NCBI RefSeq assembly: GCF_900117425.1
Contig: NZ_FPEH01000021.1
Span: 47,967-111,966 of the forward strand
Source of the DNA: Novosphingobium sp. NDB2Meth1
GTDB lineage: Bacteria; Pseudomonadota; Alphaproteobacteria; Sphingomonadales; Sphingomonadaceae
Direction of reading: 5' to 3'
Length of the DNA: 64,000 nucleotides
Shown: positions 45,327 to 55,018 of the stretch, piece by piece
Layout of the letters: every line of letters begins with the position of its first letter
Numbering within the stretch: position 1 is the stretch's first letter
Program-made: the position numbers and the translations under genes
Notes under the pieces: generated by a model
Databases searched by the model: none
Seen by the model: the letters and a program-made list of their open reading frames with translations, nothing else
Told to the model about the DNA's origin: nothing

Positions 45327-46274
45327 TCAGGTGGTGAGTCCGATCTCGCGCAGGCGTTCGTGGAGGTATTCGTCCGCCGTTATCGGCACCGGGTAGCGGT
45401 CCGGGTTTTCCGCGCTCACGCAGCCGGGGAGGGTGCGGATCGTGAAATCGCTGCGCAGGTGGAGGAAGAAAGGCATCGAATAGCGGCTGTGCGCGGCGCG
45501 GGCGCCGTCGGGGTTGCGGACGCGGTGGGTGGTCGAGGGCAGGACGTGGTTGGTGAGGCGCTGGAGCATGTCGCCGATGTTGACCACCAGCGCGCCGGGC
45601 GGGGGCGAGGCGGGGATCCAGCGGCCTTCGCGGGTGAGCAGTTCGAGGCCCGCTTCCTCGGCGCCCAGCAGCAGCGTGATGAGGTTGATGTCTTCATGCG
45701 CGCCCGCGCGGATGGCGCCGCCGGTGTCGCCGGGAATCGGCGGATAGTGGAGCAGGCGCAGGATCGAATTGCCGCCGTCGATCGCGGGATCGAACCAATC
45801 GGGCGCGAGGCCGAGCCAGACGGCGATATGGGCGAGGATCTGCGCGCCGATGCGGTCGAATTCGGCATAGAGCGCGGTGAAGGTTTCGCGGAAGTCTGCG
45901 GGTGCATCGGGCCACACGTTGGCGGGCATTGGGGCGGGCATGGTCGCCGCGAGGGGATCGCCGGGGGCCAGTTCGCGGCCGACGTGCCAGAATTCCTTGA
46001 GATCGCGGTGTGCCGCGCCCTTGGCGATTTCGGTGCGGAAGGGGGTATAGCCGCGCTGTCCGCCGCCGCCTGCCACGTGCCAGCGCCGCTTGGCGGCTTC
46101 GTCCTGCGCGAAGAAGACTGCGGTGAGTTCCCACCCGCGCGCGACGAGGGCGGGATCGAGGCCGTGGTCTTTCACCAGCGCGAAGCCGAACTGCTGGAAG
46201 CTGGTGCCCAATTCTTCGGCGAGATTGCCCGATGGGGCGGCCAGCGAGAGGACGGGGAGGGTATCGAGGTTCAT
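45327..46274 (-). CDS. 2-oxoglutarate/Fe(II) dioxygenase, isopenicillin N synthase family
   Basis: 315 aa. N-terminal DIOX_N region (SFQQFGFALVKDHGLDPAL) and double-stranded beta-helix with iron ligands in GAHEDINLITLL (H and D) and STTHRVRNP (H), plus the 2OG-binding Arg-x-Ser in SRYSMPFF. Typical length for the family. Substrate unknown; convergent gene orientation gives no clue. Confidence 0.88.
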   Translation of the reverse strand: MNLDTLPVLSLAAPSGNLAEELGTSFQQFGFALVKDHGLDPALVARGWELTAVFFAQDEAAKRRWHVAGGGGQRGYTPFRTEIAKGAAHRDLKEFWHVGRELAPGDPLAATMPAPMPANVWPDAPADFRETFTALYAEFDRIGAQILAHIAVWLGLAPDWFDPAIDGGNSILRLLHYPPIPGDTGGAIRAGAHEDINLITLLLGAEEAGLELLTREGRWIPASPPPGALVVNIGDMLQRLTNHVLPSTTHRVRNPDGARAAHSRYSMPFFLHLRSDFTIRTLPGCVSAENPDRYPVPITADEYLHERLREIGLTT

Positions 46275-46336
46275 GACTTGCGCGGGTTCCGTGAGCGATT
46301 ATGAGCCCTCCCATATCGCGATCCCGGAAGGCATGC

Positions 46337-46777
46337 ATGAGCAAAATCAAGGCGACCGAACAGGCGTGGCTGATGAAGTCGGAGCCCGACGTCTATGGCT
46401 GGGATGACCTCATCACCGAAGGGGAAGGCACGTGGGACGGCGTGCGCAATCATCTGGCGGCGCGGAACCTGCGGACGATGCAGGTCGGTGATCTGGCGTT
46501 CTTCTATCATTCCAACATCGGCAAGGAGATCGTTGGAATCGTTCGGATCAGCGTGGCGGGCCTGACCGATCCGACCGACCCCGATGGCAAGTGGGCGGCG
46601 GTGAAAGTCTCGCCGATCGCGAAGCTGAACGCGCCGGTGACGCTGGCGGCGATCAAGGCGACGCCCTCGCTGGCGGAGATGGAATTGCTGCGGCTGTCGC
46701 GGCTCTCGGTCTCGGCGGTGCGCGGCGGGGAATGGGATATCGTGCTGGATATGGCGGGCGGGACGACGCAGGTCTGA
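46337..46777 (+). CDS. EVE-domain protein
   Basis: 146 aa covering one PUA-like EVE domain: AWLMKSEPDVYGWDDL, WDGVRNHLAARNLRTMQVGD and FFYHSNIGKEIVGI. EVE proteins bind modified bases in DNA or RNA and are common as stand-alone housekeeping proteins in proteobacteria. The second of two close ATGs (46337) is used; the upstream frame to 46301 is not conserved in style. Confidence 0.9.
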   Translation: MSKIKATEQAWLMKSEPDVYGWDDLITEGEGTWDGVRNHLAARNLRTMQVGDLAFFYHSNIGKEIVGIVRISVAGLTDPTDPDGKWAAVKVSPIAKLNAPVTLAAIKATPSLAEMELLRLSRLSVSAVRGGEWDIVLDMAGGTTQV

Positions 46778-46878
46778 ACCGGCGCGAGCTGTGCCGGATC
46801 GAAACAGTCCCGCTTTGGTGGGGAGGGAGCCGAGTCGCGGCCTCCCCTGATGGTAAATAAAGACTTAAGACGGGCGGC

Positions 46879-47127
46879 ATGTCCCTGCGACGCGCCCCGA
46901 ATCCGGAACTGGCCGGACATCCCTTCCGCCGCACGCTGCCCGCGCACGTGCTGCGCCCGCTCCCGCTGTTCGAGCCGGAGGTGGAAGCCGCGATGGCGGC
47001 GCTGCAATTGCCCGAAGGCGTGCGATCGAAGCCGGTCGATCCCAGGCGGATCACGCTGCAGGACGTGAAGGACTTCCTGCTCGCCTACTGCGCCTGCTTC
47101 CTGGCGGTTTCGGCCTTCATCTTCTGA
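46879..47127 (+). CDS. Small uncharacterised protein with C-terminal hydrophobic segment
   Basis: 82 aa. Pro/Arg-rich N-terminal half, a block EPEVEAAMAALQLPEGVRSK, DPRRITLQDVKDFLLAYCAC and a hydrophobic end (FLAVSAFIF) that could be a membrane tail anchor. Ends 2 nt from the convergent MFS gene. No family recognised. Confidence 0.55.
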   Translation: MSLRRAPNPELAGHPFRRTLPAHVLRPLPLFEPEVEAAMAALQLPEGVRSKPVDPRRITLQDVKDFLLAYCACFLAVSAFIF

Positions 47128-47128
47128 T

Positions 47129-48457
47129 CTACTCGAACGTGTGTTCGATCTCGCCCACATGGGCCAGTTCGGCCTTGTGGAGCACGCGGGCGAGCCATGC
47201 GGCGATGAGGCACATCGCGGCGCCAAGCAGCAACTGATCGGCCAGCGCCACGCCCGCGGCGCTGAGGCCGATGGCAATGAGCGAGCCGACGACCATCGCA
47301 CCCGCGTTGACGATGTTGTTCGCCGCAATCGTCCGCGCGGTCTCGGCCTTGTCGACCACCGTGGTCAGGAAGGCGTAGAGCGGGACCACGAACATGCCGC
47401 CCGAGATGGCGATGCCGAGGAGGCTGAGCAGCAGCGGGACGGCGAGCGGTTGCATCACGAACGCCGGCACGTCCAGCAGCGCCGAGCCGACTTCGTGCTG
47501 CCACATCTTGCAGACAACATGGAAGGCGACGACGAACAGGCCCATCACGATCACCGAGACGGGGCCGTACTTGGCCGAGACGGTGCCCTTGAGCAGGTGA
47601 TTGATCGAGACCGAGCCGATGGCGACGCCGATCGAGAAGACGACGAGGAACAGGCTGGCCACTTCCTTGCTGGCGGAGAGCACGTTTTTCGCAAGCGGCG
47701 GGAACTGGATGAACAGCACCGCGCCGATGGTCCAGAAGAAGCTGATCGCGGCGATCGCGAGGAACACGCGGGGGTGGCGAGTGGTCATCCGCACGAGCGT
47801 GATCGAGGAGCGGATCACGTTGAAATCGAGCGGTTCGGGCTTCATCTGCGGGGGCGCGGGCGGCACGAACTGCGCGGTAAAGAAGCCGACGCAGGCCGTG
47901 CCGATGCAGATCAGCGCGGCCCATTCGACCGGGATCCAGCCCGCGAAGATCGTGCCAGCGAGGATCGAGATATAGGTTCCCGCCTCGACGAGGCCGGTGC
48001 CGGCGAGCACTTCGTCCTTGTGCAGGTGCTGGGGCAGGATCGCGTACTTGATCGGGCCGAAGAAGGTGGAATGGACGCCCATGGCGAGGAGCGCGGCGAG
48101 CATAAGCGGTATCGCGACGATCTGCACCGCCATGCCGCGCCAGGCCATGAACAGCCCCGCCGCGCCGACCAGCATGATCGCGATTTCCGCCGCCTTCACG
48201 ATGCGGATGATCCGCGCCTTGTCGCGCATGTCCGCCAGTTGGCCGGACAGCGCGGAGAGCAGGAAGAACGGCAGGATGAACACCGCCGAAGCGATGGCGG
48301 AGAAGCGCGCTTCGGCAGCCTCGGAATGGTATACGGTGTACACCACATAGAGGATCATCGCGTTCTTGTAGAGGTTGTCGTTGAACGCGCCGAGCAGCTG
48401 TGTTGCGAACAGCGGCAGAAAGCGGCGTTTCCGGATGAGCAGCGCGGTTGTTGTCAT
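47129..48457 (-). CDS. MFS transporter, LplT-like
   Basis: 442 aa, about 12 helices. FLPLFATQLLGAFNDNLYKN at the N-terminus, SALSGQLADMRDKARI (MFS loop 2-3) and STFFGPIKYAILPQHL match the lysophospholipid-transporter (LplT) and acyl-ACP-linked group. In some bacteria this domain is fused to acyltransferases for phospholipid remodelling; here it stands alone, next to pgsA (divergent, 137 nt), consistent with a phospholipid role but not proof. Confidence 0.82.
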   Translation of the reverse strand: MTTTALLIRKRRFLPLFATQLLGAFNDNLYKNAMILYVVYTVYHSEAAEARFSAIASAVFILPFFLLSALSGQLADMRDKARIIRIVKAAEIAIMLVGAAGLFMAWRGMAVQIVAIPLMLAALLAMGVHSTFFGPIKYAILPQHLHKDEVLAGTGLVEAGTYISILAGTIFAGWIPVEWAALICIGTACVGFFTAQFVPPAPPQMKPEPLDFNVIRSSITLVRMTTRHPRVFLAIAAISFFWTIGAVLFIQFPPLAKNVLSASKEVASLFLVVFSIGVAIGSVSINHLLKGTVSAKYGPVSVIVMGLFVVAFHVVCKMWQHEVGSALLDVPAFVMQPLAVPLLLSLLGIAISGGMFVVPLYAFLTTVVDKAETARTIAANNIVNAGAMVVGSLIAIGLSAAGVALADQLLLGAAMCLIAAWLARVLHKAELAHVGEIEHTFE

Positions 48458-48594
48458 TTAAGCGTGATCATTCGGGTTTTGCCAGCTTTCGCATCGTCGG
48501 CCCCTCCCATAGCGCGGTGCACGGGGCGGACAAGGGGCATGGTGAACAACTTGCAGTTTCTTCGCATCGTCATCGTGCTTATGGTGCCCCTACG

Positions 48595-49188
48595 ATGCTG
48601 ACACTTCCCAATCTGCTAACGCTGTCCAGAATTGTCACCGTGCCGCTTCTTGCCGCGCTGCTGTGGTGGCCGGAATGGCACATGGGCTATGCGATCGGCT
48701 TTGCGGTCTATGGCCTGATGGGCGTGACCGACTACTTCGACGGCTACCTCGCCCGCGCGCAGGGGACGGTTTCCAAGCTGGGCATCTTCCTCGATCCGAT
48801 CGCGGACAAGATCATGGTGGCGGCGGTGATCCTCGTGCTGACGGCGCAGGGCGTGCTGACCGGACCCTATGTCGGCGATCTGCATGTGATTGCGGGGCTC
48901 ATCATCCTGATCCGCGAGATTGCGGTATCGGGCCTGCGCGAGTTTCTGGGGGGCATTCAGGTCTCGGTGCCGGTCTCGAAGCTGGCGAAGTGGAAGACGA
49001 CGTTCCAGTTTGTGGCCTTAGGCGCGCTGATCCTGGGGCAGGGGGCGCCGGGATGGACGGTGATGATTGCCGGGATCAACGCCAATGTGCCGCATACGGT
49101 GGGGCTCGTCACGCTATGGGCGGCAGCGGTGCTGACGGTGATTACCGGGTGGGATTACCTGCGCGTCGGCCTCAAGCACATGGATTAA
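48595..49188 (+). CDS. pgsA: CDP-diacylglycerol--glycerol-3-phosphate 3-phosphatidyltransferase
   Basis: 197 aa. Membrane enzyme forming phosphatidylglycerol phosphate. The CDP-alcohol phosphotransferase motif D-G-x2-A-R-x8-G-x3-D-x3-D is intact (DGYLAR, then [10 protein letters not shown]). Starts [13 protein letters not shown], the usual PgsA N-terminus; the frame upstream to 48448 is not coding. Its last 4 nt overlap the end of the convergent SMR gene. Confidence 0.95.
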   Translation: MLTLPNLLTLSRIVTVPLLAALLWWPEWHMGYAIGFAVYGLMGVTDYFDGYLARAQGTVSKLGIFLDPIADKIMVAAVILVLTAQGVLTGPYVGDLHVIAGLIILIREIAVSGLREFLGGIQVSVPVSKLAKWKTTFQFVALGALILGQGAPGWTVMIAGINANVPHTVGLVTLWAAAVLTVITGWDYLRVGLKHMD

Positions 49189-49523
49189 CCGGCCCCGGCC
49201 TTCGAGAACAGGTTGAGCACCAGCACACCGGCCATGATCAGGCCGATCCCGGCAAAGGCGGGCGCATCGAGCTTCTGGCCGTGGACAAGCCATGCCAGCG
49301 CGGTGATCAGCACGATGCCGACGCCCGACCAGATCGCATAGGCGATGCCGGTCGGGATCTTCTCCAGCGCGATGGCGAGGAACCAGAACGCCACAGCGTA
49401 GCCGATGGCGGTGACGACCAGAGGGAGCGGGCGGGTGAAGCCGGCGGACTGCTTGAGCGCGGTCGTCGCGATGACTTCGGCCACGATGGCGATGGCAAGC
49501 GTGAGGGCGGGGGGGAGGTTCAT
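49185..49523 (-). CDS. SMR-family small multidrug transporter
   Basis: 112 aa, four helices. The essential membrane-embedded Glu is in [15 protein letters not shown] (E16), with [20 protein letters not shown] and [19 protein letters not shown] as the remaining signature (QacE/EmrE type). Its ATG overlaps the parE stop by 4 nt, so it is translated as the third gene of the parDE operon. Confidence 0.93.
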   Translation of the reverse strand: MNLPPALTLAIAIVAEVIATTALKQSAGFTRPLPLVVTAIGYAVAFWFLAIALEKIPTGIAYAIWSGVGIVLITALAWLVHGQKLDAPAFAGIGLIMAGVLVLNLFSKAGAG

Positions 49524-49825
49524 GAGGCGCCCAGCTTTGCTTCGTAGTCGGTGGCACCGTGGAGCACGCGGGCGATGCTGACCCCATCAGGGTAGACCAG
49601 ATAGAAGATCAGATAATTGCCATGGGTCGCCTTGCGGACCCTGTTGCCCGGCAGGCGCTCTGCGAGCGGGTACCGCGCGGGGTTCTTTGAAAGGGACTGG
49701 CATTTGTCGATAAGTTCCCGAGCAAAGGCGCGCGCCTTGGCCGGGTTGTCCTGCGCGATGTAGTCGCTTATCGCTTCGATGTCCGATTGCGCCAAGGGAG
49801 TGATGATGACCGGCAAGGTCCTCAC
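49520..49825 (-). CDS. parE: ParE/RelE-superfamily toxin
   Basis: 101 aa. [59 protein letters not shown] and [20 protein letters not shown] form a complete ParE fold. ParE toxins usually inhibit DNA gyrase. Overlaps parD (upstream) and the SMR gene (downstream) by 4 nt each. Confidence 0.92.
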   Translation of the reverse strand: MRTLPVIITPLAQSDIEAISDYIAQDNPAKARAFARELIDKCQSLSKNPARYPLAERLPGNRVRKATHGNYLIFYLVYPDGVSIARVLHGATDYEAKLGAS

Positions 49826-50067
49826 AGCATCGCCCGGTACTTGCGCTCCAGCCGTTCAAATACCTCTTCCGCCGGCGTCCCGAGACCTGCATCCGCCTGA
49901 GCCACGCCGCGCATGATCGCCGCATCAATGGCAGCCAGCCGCGCCTCGCGGTCCTGAATCAGGCGGACGCCTTCGCGCAGGACTTCGCTTTTGGAGTTGT
50001 AGCGGCCGTTGGCCACGAGTTCGGCGACGAACTCTTCAAGCTTGGGTCCGAGATCGGCGCTGATCAT
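49822..50067 (-). CDS. parD: ParD-type antitoxin
   Basis: 81 aa. Ribbon-helix-helix N-terminus (ISADLGPKLEEFVAELVANG, RYNSKSEVLREGVRLIQDRE) and C-terminal toxin-binding helix ([17 protein letters not shown]). CC2985/ParD1 family. First gene of parD-parE-SMR. Confidence 0.92.
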   Translation of the reverse strand: MISADLGPKLEEFVAELVANGRYNSKSEVLREGVRLIQDREARLAAIDAAIMRGVAQADAGLGTPAEEVFERLERKYRAML

Positions 50068-50122
50068 GGCTGCCTCGCTGCATCTGATACCGCGCAGAGG
50101 GTAATCCTCTTATCAACAGTTA

Positions 50123-51019
50123 TCAACCCGCTGCCAGTTCGCTTGCCAGCAGGCGGAATTCCTCGGCGCGGGGGGAGTTCTTGCGCCAGACGAGTGCGAT
50201 TTCGCGGCTGGCGTGTTCGGCCTCCAGCGGGCGGGCGACGATCTGGGTGCCTTGCAGGATACCCGCTTTCACAGCCATTTCGGGGAGCATCGTCAGCCCG
50301 AGGCCATTGTCGACCATCTGCACCAGCGTGTGCAGGCTCGTGCCGATCACGCTGGCGCTGGCGCGCAGTTCGGGGCGGTTGCAGGCGGCGAGGACGTGGT
50401 CCTTGAGGCAGTGGCCGTCTTCGAGCAGGAGCAGCCGGGCCTCGTCGATCAGGGCGGGAGATATGCTCTGCGGCGGATCGCGCGGGTCGTCCTTGGGGAA
50501 GGCGACGAGCAGGCGGTCGTGGAACAGGTGCGCGGTTTCCACCTCGCCGGTTGCGAAGGGCAAGGCGAGCAGCACGCAGTCGGCGCGGCCATGGTGCAGC
50601 GATTCGACGGCGGCGGCGCTGGGCTCCTCGCGCAGGAACAGCTTCAGCGAGGGCCGCTCATGGCGCAGGCGGGGGAGGATGCGGGGCAGGAGGAATGGCG
50701 CGATGGTAGGGATCACGCTCATCCTGAGTTCGCCCGAAAGCGGCGCGCCGTGGGCCTGGACGAGCGCGGAGAGTTCCTCGCCTTCGCGCAGCAGGCGGTG
50801 CGCCTTGGCCACGACCTGATCGCCGAGCGCGGTAAAGCGCACGACGCGGCGGGTGCGCTCGACCAAGGTCACGCCGAGCAAGGTTTCCAGTTCGCGCAGG
50901 CCCGCCGACAGCGTCGACTGCGAGACGAAGCAGGCATCCGCGGCGCGGCCGAAATGGCCGTGCTCGTGCAGCGCGACGAGGTATTGCAGCTGCTTGAGCG
51001 TGGGGAGGTAGGTGGTCAT
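50123..51019 (-). CDS. oxyR: Hydrogen-peroxide-sensing LysR regulator OxyR
   Basis: 298 aa. LysR HTH (HFGRAADACFVSQSTLSAGL) and effector domain. The redox pair C204 and C213 in GHCLKDHVLAAC has the 9-residue spacing of E. coli C199/C208, so this is an OxyR rather than a generic LysR protein. The start at 51019 is preferred because the longer frame to 51106 enters a palindromic repeat. No catalase or ahpC gene is adjacent in the window. Confidence 0.9.
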   Translation of the reverse strand: MTTYLPTLKQLQYLVALHEHGHFGRAADACFVSQSTLSAGLRELETLLGVTLVERTRRVVRFTALGDQVVAKAHRLLREGEELSALVQAHGAPLSGELRMSVIPTIAPFLLPRILPRLRHERPSLKLFLREEPSAAAVESLHHGRADCVLLALPFATGEVETAHLFHDRLLVAFPKDDPRDPPQSISPALIDEARLLLLEDGHCLKDHVLAACNRPELRASASVIGTSLHTLVQMVDNGLGLTMLPEMAVKAGILQGTQIVARPLEAEHASREIALVWRKNSPRAEEFRLLASELAAG

Positions 51020-51064
51020 CTGATGCGTGCCGGGTGCTTTAGACGGCCCTGAATACAGCCACAG

Positions 51065-51176
51065 CCGTTCGTGTCGAGCGAAGTCGAGACACCGGGCGCC
51101 GCGCATGGTGTCTCGACTTCGCTCGACACGAACGGGGTGTTTGGGCGGATCATCAGACTTCGCTCGACACGAACGG
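51065..51176. repeat. Interspersed palindromic repeat plus half-copy between oxyR and rnd
   Basis: 29-bp perfect arms (51065-51093 and 51107-51135) identical to those inside ccmH, with a 13-nt loop, followed by a third arm fragment (51157-51176) in the right-arm orientation. It lies between two minus-strand genes. Confidence 0.9.
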
Positions 51177-51193
51177 GACTTCGGGGTTGTTCA

Positions 51194-52462
51194 TCAGGCG
51201 TCGTCGGCTGGCAGCTCGTCCGCCTCGGCAGGGGGCGTGAAGCCGTCGTCCTCGTCCGGCTCGGGGGCGGGGGGCGCATCGTTGTTCCCGGCGATATCGT
51301 CGATATGCGCCATCTTGAGCTTGCCCTTGACCACTGCGAAGGCGAGTTTGCCCTCGACGAGCTCCAGCGCATCGCGGCCGAACTGGTCGAAGCGCCAGCC
51401 TTCGAGGATGGGGAGGCCCTTGCGCTGCCCAGCGGCGAGTGCCTCGAGATCGTCGCTGCGGGCAAGCAAACGCGCTGCAATATCAATCTCGCGGCTGCGG
51501 ATCTTGAGCAGCAGCTTGAGGAGATCGGCGACCAGCGCGCCTTCCTTGCCGAGCGGCGCGCCGCGCGGCGCGCGCGGGGGCAGTTCGGCATCGGTCATCG
51601 GCTTGGCATCGGCGATGGCCTGCATCAAGCGCTTGCCGATGTCGTTGTCCTTCCAGCCCGCGGAAAGCCCGCGCACCTTGGCGAGTTCGTGCTGTTCGCG
51701 CGGCGGATGGCTGGCGAGATCGGCCAGTGTCTCGTCGCGCATGATCCGGCCGCGCGGGATGTTCTTGTCCATCGCCTCGACCTCGCGCCAGGCGGCGATG
51801 GCCTTGAGCCGGCCGAGCACGGCGGGGCTGCGGCTGGGCGCGCGGATCTTCTGCCAGACTGCATCCGGATCCGAGCGGTAGTTCTCGGGATCGGCCAGTT
51901 TTTCCATCTCGGCATCGAGCCATTCGCCGCGCCCGGTCTTGATCAGCCGCTTGAGCATGCGCGGGAAGATCTTCGAGAGGTGCGTGACATCGCCGATGGC
52001 ATATTCGATCTGCCGTTCGGTGAGCGGGCGGCGCGACCAGTCGGTGAAGCGCGCACCCTTGTCGATGCTGAAGCCGAGCCAGCTTTCGACGAGGTTCGAA
52101 TAGCCGATCTGCTCGGACTGGCTGATCGCCATCATCGCGATCTGGGTATCGAAGATCGGATGGGGTGTGCGTCCGGTCAGGTTGTAGATGATTTCCACGT
52201 CCTGCCCGCCGGCGTGGAAAACCTTGAGCACGTCCTCATTGTCGACGAGGAGTTCAAGCAGCGGGGCGAGATCGAGACCGGGTGCCAGCGGGTCGATCGC
52301 GGCGGCTTCCTTGTCGTCGGCAATCTGCACCAGGCACAGTTCCGGCCAGTACGTGTTCTCGCGCATGAATTCGGTATCGACCGTGATGAAATCGGCCCTG
52401 GACAGGCGCTCGCACAGCTCGGCGAGGGCCGGGGTCGTGGTGATCAGCGGATGTATCTTCAT
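51194..52462 (-). CDS. rnd: Ribonuclease D
   Basis: 422 aa. DEDDy 3'-5' exonuclease with [20 protein letters not shown] (D30, E32), [17 protein letters not shown] and the Y-x3-D box in [11 protein letters not shown], then two HRDC-like helical domains. An acidic, Pro-rich tail ends the protein. RNase D trims tRNA precursors. Divergent from aspS with 168 nt between. Confidence 0.94.
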   Translation of the reverse strand: MKIHPLITTTPALAELCERLSRADFITVDTEFMRENTYWPELCLVQIADDKEAAAIDPLAPGLDLAPLLELLVDNEDVLKVFHAGGQDVEIIYNLTGRTPHPIFDTQIAMMAISQSEQIGYSNLVESWLGFSIDKGARFTDWSRRPLTERQIEYAIGDVTHLSKIFPRMLKRLIKTGRGEWLDAEMEKLADPENYRSDPDAVWQKIRAPSRSPAVLGRLKAIAAWREVEAMDKNIPRGRIMRDETLADLASHPPREQHELAKVRGLSAGWKDNDIGKRLMQAIADAKPMTDAELPPRAPRGAPLGKEGALVADLLKLLLKIRSREIDIAARLLARSDDLEALAAGQRKGLPILEGWRFDQFGRDALELVEGKLAFAVVKGKLKMAHIDDIAGNNDAPPAPEPDEDDGFTPPAEADELPADDA

Positions 52463-52630
52463 CGTGCTTTTCTATATGCGCGCCGGGCCGGACCCTCATG
52501 CCCGACCGGTGCTGGTGGTGACCCCGTCCGGGGCCTGCGGCTTGACAAATTCGCGGCCATCGCCTCTTGGCCGCATCCATTCCCTGCCCGAATGCTGGCC
52601 GGTTTGCCAGCCAAATTGGAACCTATCCTC

Positions 52631-54412
52631 ATGCATCCATATCGTTCTCACACCTGCGGCGCGCTGGCACAGGCGGATGTCGGGCAGAACGTGCGTCTGT
52701 CGGGCTGGGTGCACCGCAAGCGCGACCATGGCGGCGTGCTGTTCATCGACTTGCGCGATCACTACGGGATCACCCAGATCGTGGCCGACAGCGACAGCGC
52801 GGCGCTGGCCATTCTGGAGGCTGCGCGCACCGAAAGCGTGATCACCATCGACGGCGAAGTGAAGGCCCGCAGTGCGAGCACGATCAATCCCGCGCTCGCG
52901 ACGGGCGAGATCGAAGTCTATGCGCGCGGCGCCACGGTGCTTTCGGCGGCCGAAGAACTGCCGATGCCGGTGGCGGGCGAGCAGGACTATCCCGAGGATA
53001 TCCGCCTGCGCTACCGCTTCCTCGATCTGCGGCGCGAGACGCTGCATGCCAACATCATGACCAGGACCAAGGTGATCCGCGACATGCGCCGCCGCATGGA
53101 AGATGCGGGCTTCACCGAGTATTCGACGCCGATCCTCACCGCCTCGAGCCCCGAAGGCGCGCGCGACTTCCTCGTGCCGAGCCGCATCCATGCCGGCAAG
53201 TTCTATGCGCTGCCGCAGGCGCCGCAGCAGTACAAGCAGCTGCTGATGGTGGCGGGCTTCGACCGCTACTTCCAGATCGCGCCGTGCTTCCGCGACGAGG
53301 ACCCGCGCGCCGACCGTCTGCCCGGCGAGTTCTACCAGCTCGATCTCGAGATGAGCTTCGTCACCCAGGAAGAAGTGTGGGAGACGATGGAGCCGGTGAT
53401 CGGCGGCGTGTTCGAGACGTTTGCGAACGGCAAGCCGGTGACGCCCTCGGGCAGCTTTCCGCGCATTGCATATGATGACGCCATGCTGAAGTATGGTTCG
53501 GACAAGCCGGACCTCAGGAACCCGCTGATCATCAGCGATGTGGCGAGCCACTTCACGACTTCGGGCTTCGGCCTGTTCGAAAAGATCGTCGCGGGCGGCG
53601 GCACGGTGCGCGCGATCCCGGCGCCGGGGACGGCGGACAAGAGCCGCAAGTTCTTCGACGACATGAACGAATGGGCGCGCGGCGAAGGCCATGCGGGGCT
53701 CGGCTATGTGACCCGCAAGGGCGGCGAGTTCGGCGGCCCGATTGCCAAGAACCACGGGCAAGAGGGCATGGAAGCGCTCTACGCGGCGCTTGGCCTCGGC
53801 CCGGATGACGGCCTGTTCTTTGCCGCGGGCAAGCCCGAGCAGGCGGCCAAGCTGGCGGGCGCGGCGCGTACACGCGTCGCCGAGCAGCTGGGCCTGATCG
53901 ACAAGGACCGCTTCGCGCTGTGCTGGATCGTCGATTTCCCGTTCTACGAGTGGGACGAGGATGCCAAGAAGGTCGAGTTCGCGCACAACCCGTTCTCGAT
54001 GCCGCAGGGCGGGATGGAGGCGCTGACGAGCAAGGACCCGCTTTCGATCAAGGCGTTCCAGTACGACCTCGTGTGCAACGGCTACGAAATCGCCTCGGGT
54101 TCGATCCGCAACCAGTCGCCTGAGCTGATGGTCAAGGCGTTCGAGCTCGTCGGCCTCACCAAGGCGGATGTAGAGGAGCGCTTCGGCGGGCTCTACCGCG
54201 CTTTCCAGTATGGCGCTCCGCCGCACGGCGGCATGGCGGCGGGCGTGGACCGCATCGTCATGCTGGTCTGCGGCGCGCAGAACCTGCGCGAGATCACGCT
54301 GTTCCCGATGAACCAGCGCGCCGAGGACCTACTGATGGGGGCGCCTTCGCCGGCGACCAACACGCAGCTGCGTGAACTTCATCTGCGCACGGTGGAACCC
54401 TCGAAGGGCTGA
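52631..54412 (+). CDS. aspS: Aspartyl-tRNA synthetase
   Basis: 593 aa. Class II synthetase of bacterial type: N-terminal OB fold ([20 protein letters not shown]), motif 1 near [20 protein letters not shown], motif 2 [19 protein letters not shown], a GAD insertion domain, and motif 3 [14 protein letters not shown]. Likely non-discriminating (Asp/Asn), as in bacteria relying on GatCAB; that is inference. The start at 52631 is the conserved [10 protein letters not shown]; the frame is open far upstream by chance. Confidence 0.96.
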   Translation: MHPYRSHTCGALAQADVGQNVRLSGWVHRKRDHGGVLFIDLRDHYGITQIVADSDSAALAILEAARTESVITIDGEVKARSASTINPALATGEIEVYARGATVLSAAEELPMPVAGEQDYPEDIRLRYRFLDLRRETLHANIMTRTKVIRDMRRRMEDAGFTEYSTPILTASSPEGARDFLVPSRIHAGKFYALPQAPQQYKQLLMVAGFDRYFQIAPCFRDEDPRADRLPGEFYQLDLEMSFVTQEEVWETMEPVIGGVFETFANGKPVTPSGSFPRIAYDDAMLKYGSDKPDLRNPLIISDVASHFTTSGFGLFEKIVAGGGTVRAIPAPGTADKSRKFFDDMNEWARGEGHAGLGYVTRKGGEFGGPIAKNHGQEGMEALYAALGLGPDDGLFFAAGKPEQAAKLAGAARTRVAEQLGLIDKDRFALCWIVDFPFYEWDEDAKKVEFAHNPFSMPQGGMEALTSKDPLSIKAFQYDLVCNGYEIASGSIRNQSPELMVKAFELVGLTKADVEERFGGLYRAFQYGAPPHGGMAAGVDRIVMLVCGAQNLREITLFPMNQRAEDLLMGAPSPATNTQLRELHLRTVEPSKG

Positions 54413-54594
54413 GCGACTTGGGGCAAGTGGCGCAATCGCGCGGTTTGTCCACAAGTCTCACGGCTCGTCACGCATAACGCACACTTCGTCTGCATGGCTC
54501 CTATGCACTGGGCCACTTGCCAGCCTGCAATCGGGACATTAGGGCGAAGGCCGGATTTGATGATACCAACCCAGTTCCTTGAAGGGGCAAAAGA

Positions 54595-54831
54595 ATGAGC
54601 GATACCGCCGACCGCGTGAAGAAGATCGTTGTCGAGCACCTCGGGGTAGAGGCCGACAAGGTCACCGAAGACGCGAGCTTCATCGACGATCTCGGTGCCG
54701 ACAGCCTCGACATCGTCGAGCTGGTCATGGCCTTCGAAGAAGAATTCGGTGTCGAGATCCCCGACGACGCGGCCGAGAAGATCGCCACCGTGTCGGACGC
54801 GATCAAGTACATCGACGACAACAAGGGCTGA
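54595..54831 (+). CDS. acpP: Acyl carrier protein
   Basis: 78 aa, highly acidic. The phosphopantetheine attachment site is S37 in [20 protein letters not shown]. Carries acyl chains for fatty-acid synthesis. GAAGGGG ribosome site before ATG; fabF follows 187 nt later after a GC-rich hairpin (54908-54929). Confidence 0.98.
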   Translation: MSDTADRVKKIVVEHLGVEADKVTEDASFIDDLGADSLDIVELVMAFEEEFGVEIPDDAAEKIATVSDAIKYIDDNKG

Positions 54832-55018
54832 TCCTTTCGGATTGCCCACCCGTCCGAACCTTCCCGTTGTGCAGGCTTTTTGCGGCATGACGGGAACGTC
54901 GGTCGTCCCCCGGCCTTGATCCGCCGGGGCTTCGACAGGCTCGGCCCCGAAAGGGTCTGGGCCTGTTGTGCTTAAAGGTCCGTCTGCCCATATCGTGGCG
55001 GACGTTTCGGAGACTGCA

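Noticed and set aside
51071..52630. Extended N-terminus for AspRS or an extra gene upstream
   Set aside because: The frame is open by chance across the repeat and antisense to rnd; AspRS begins at the conserved [10 protein letters not shown].
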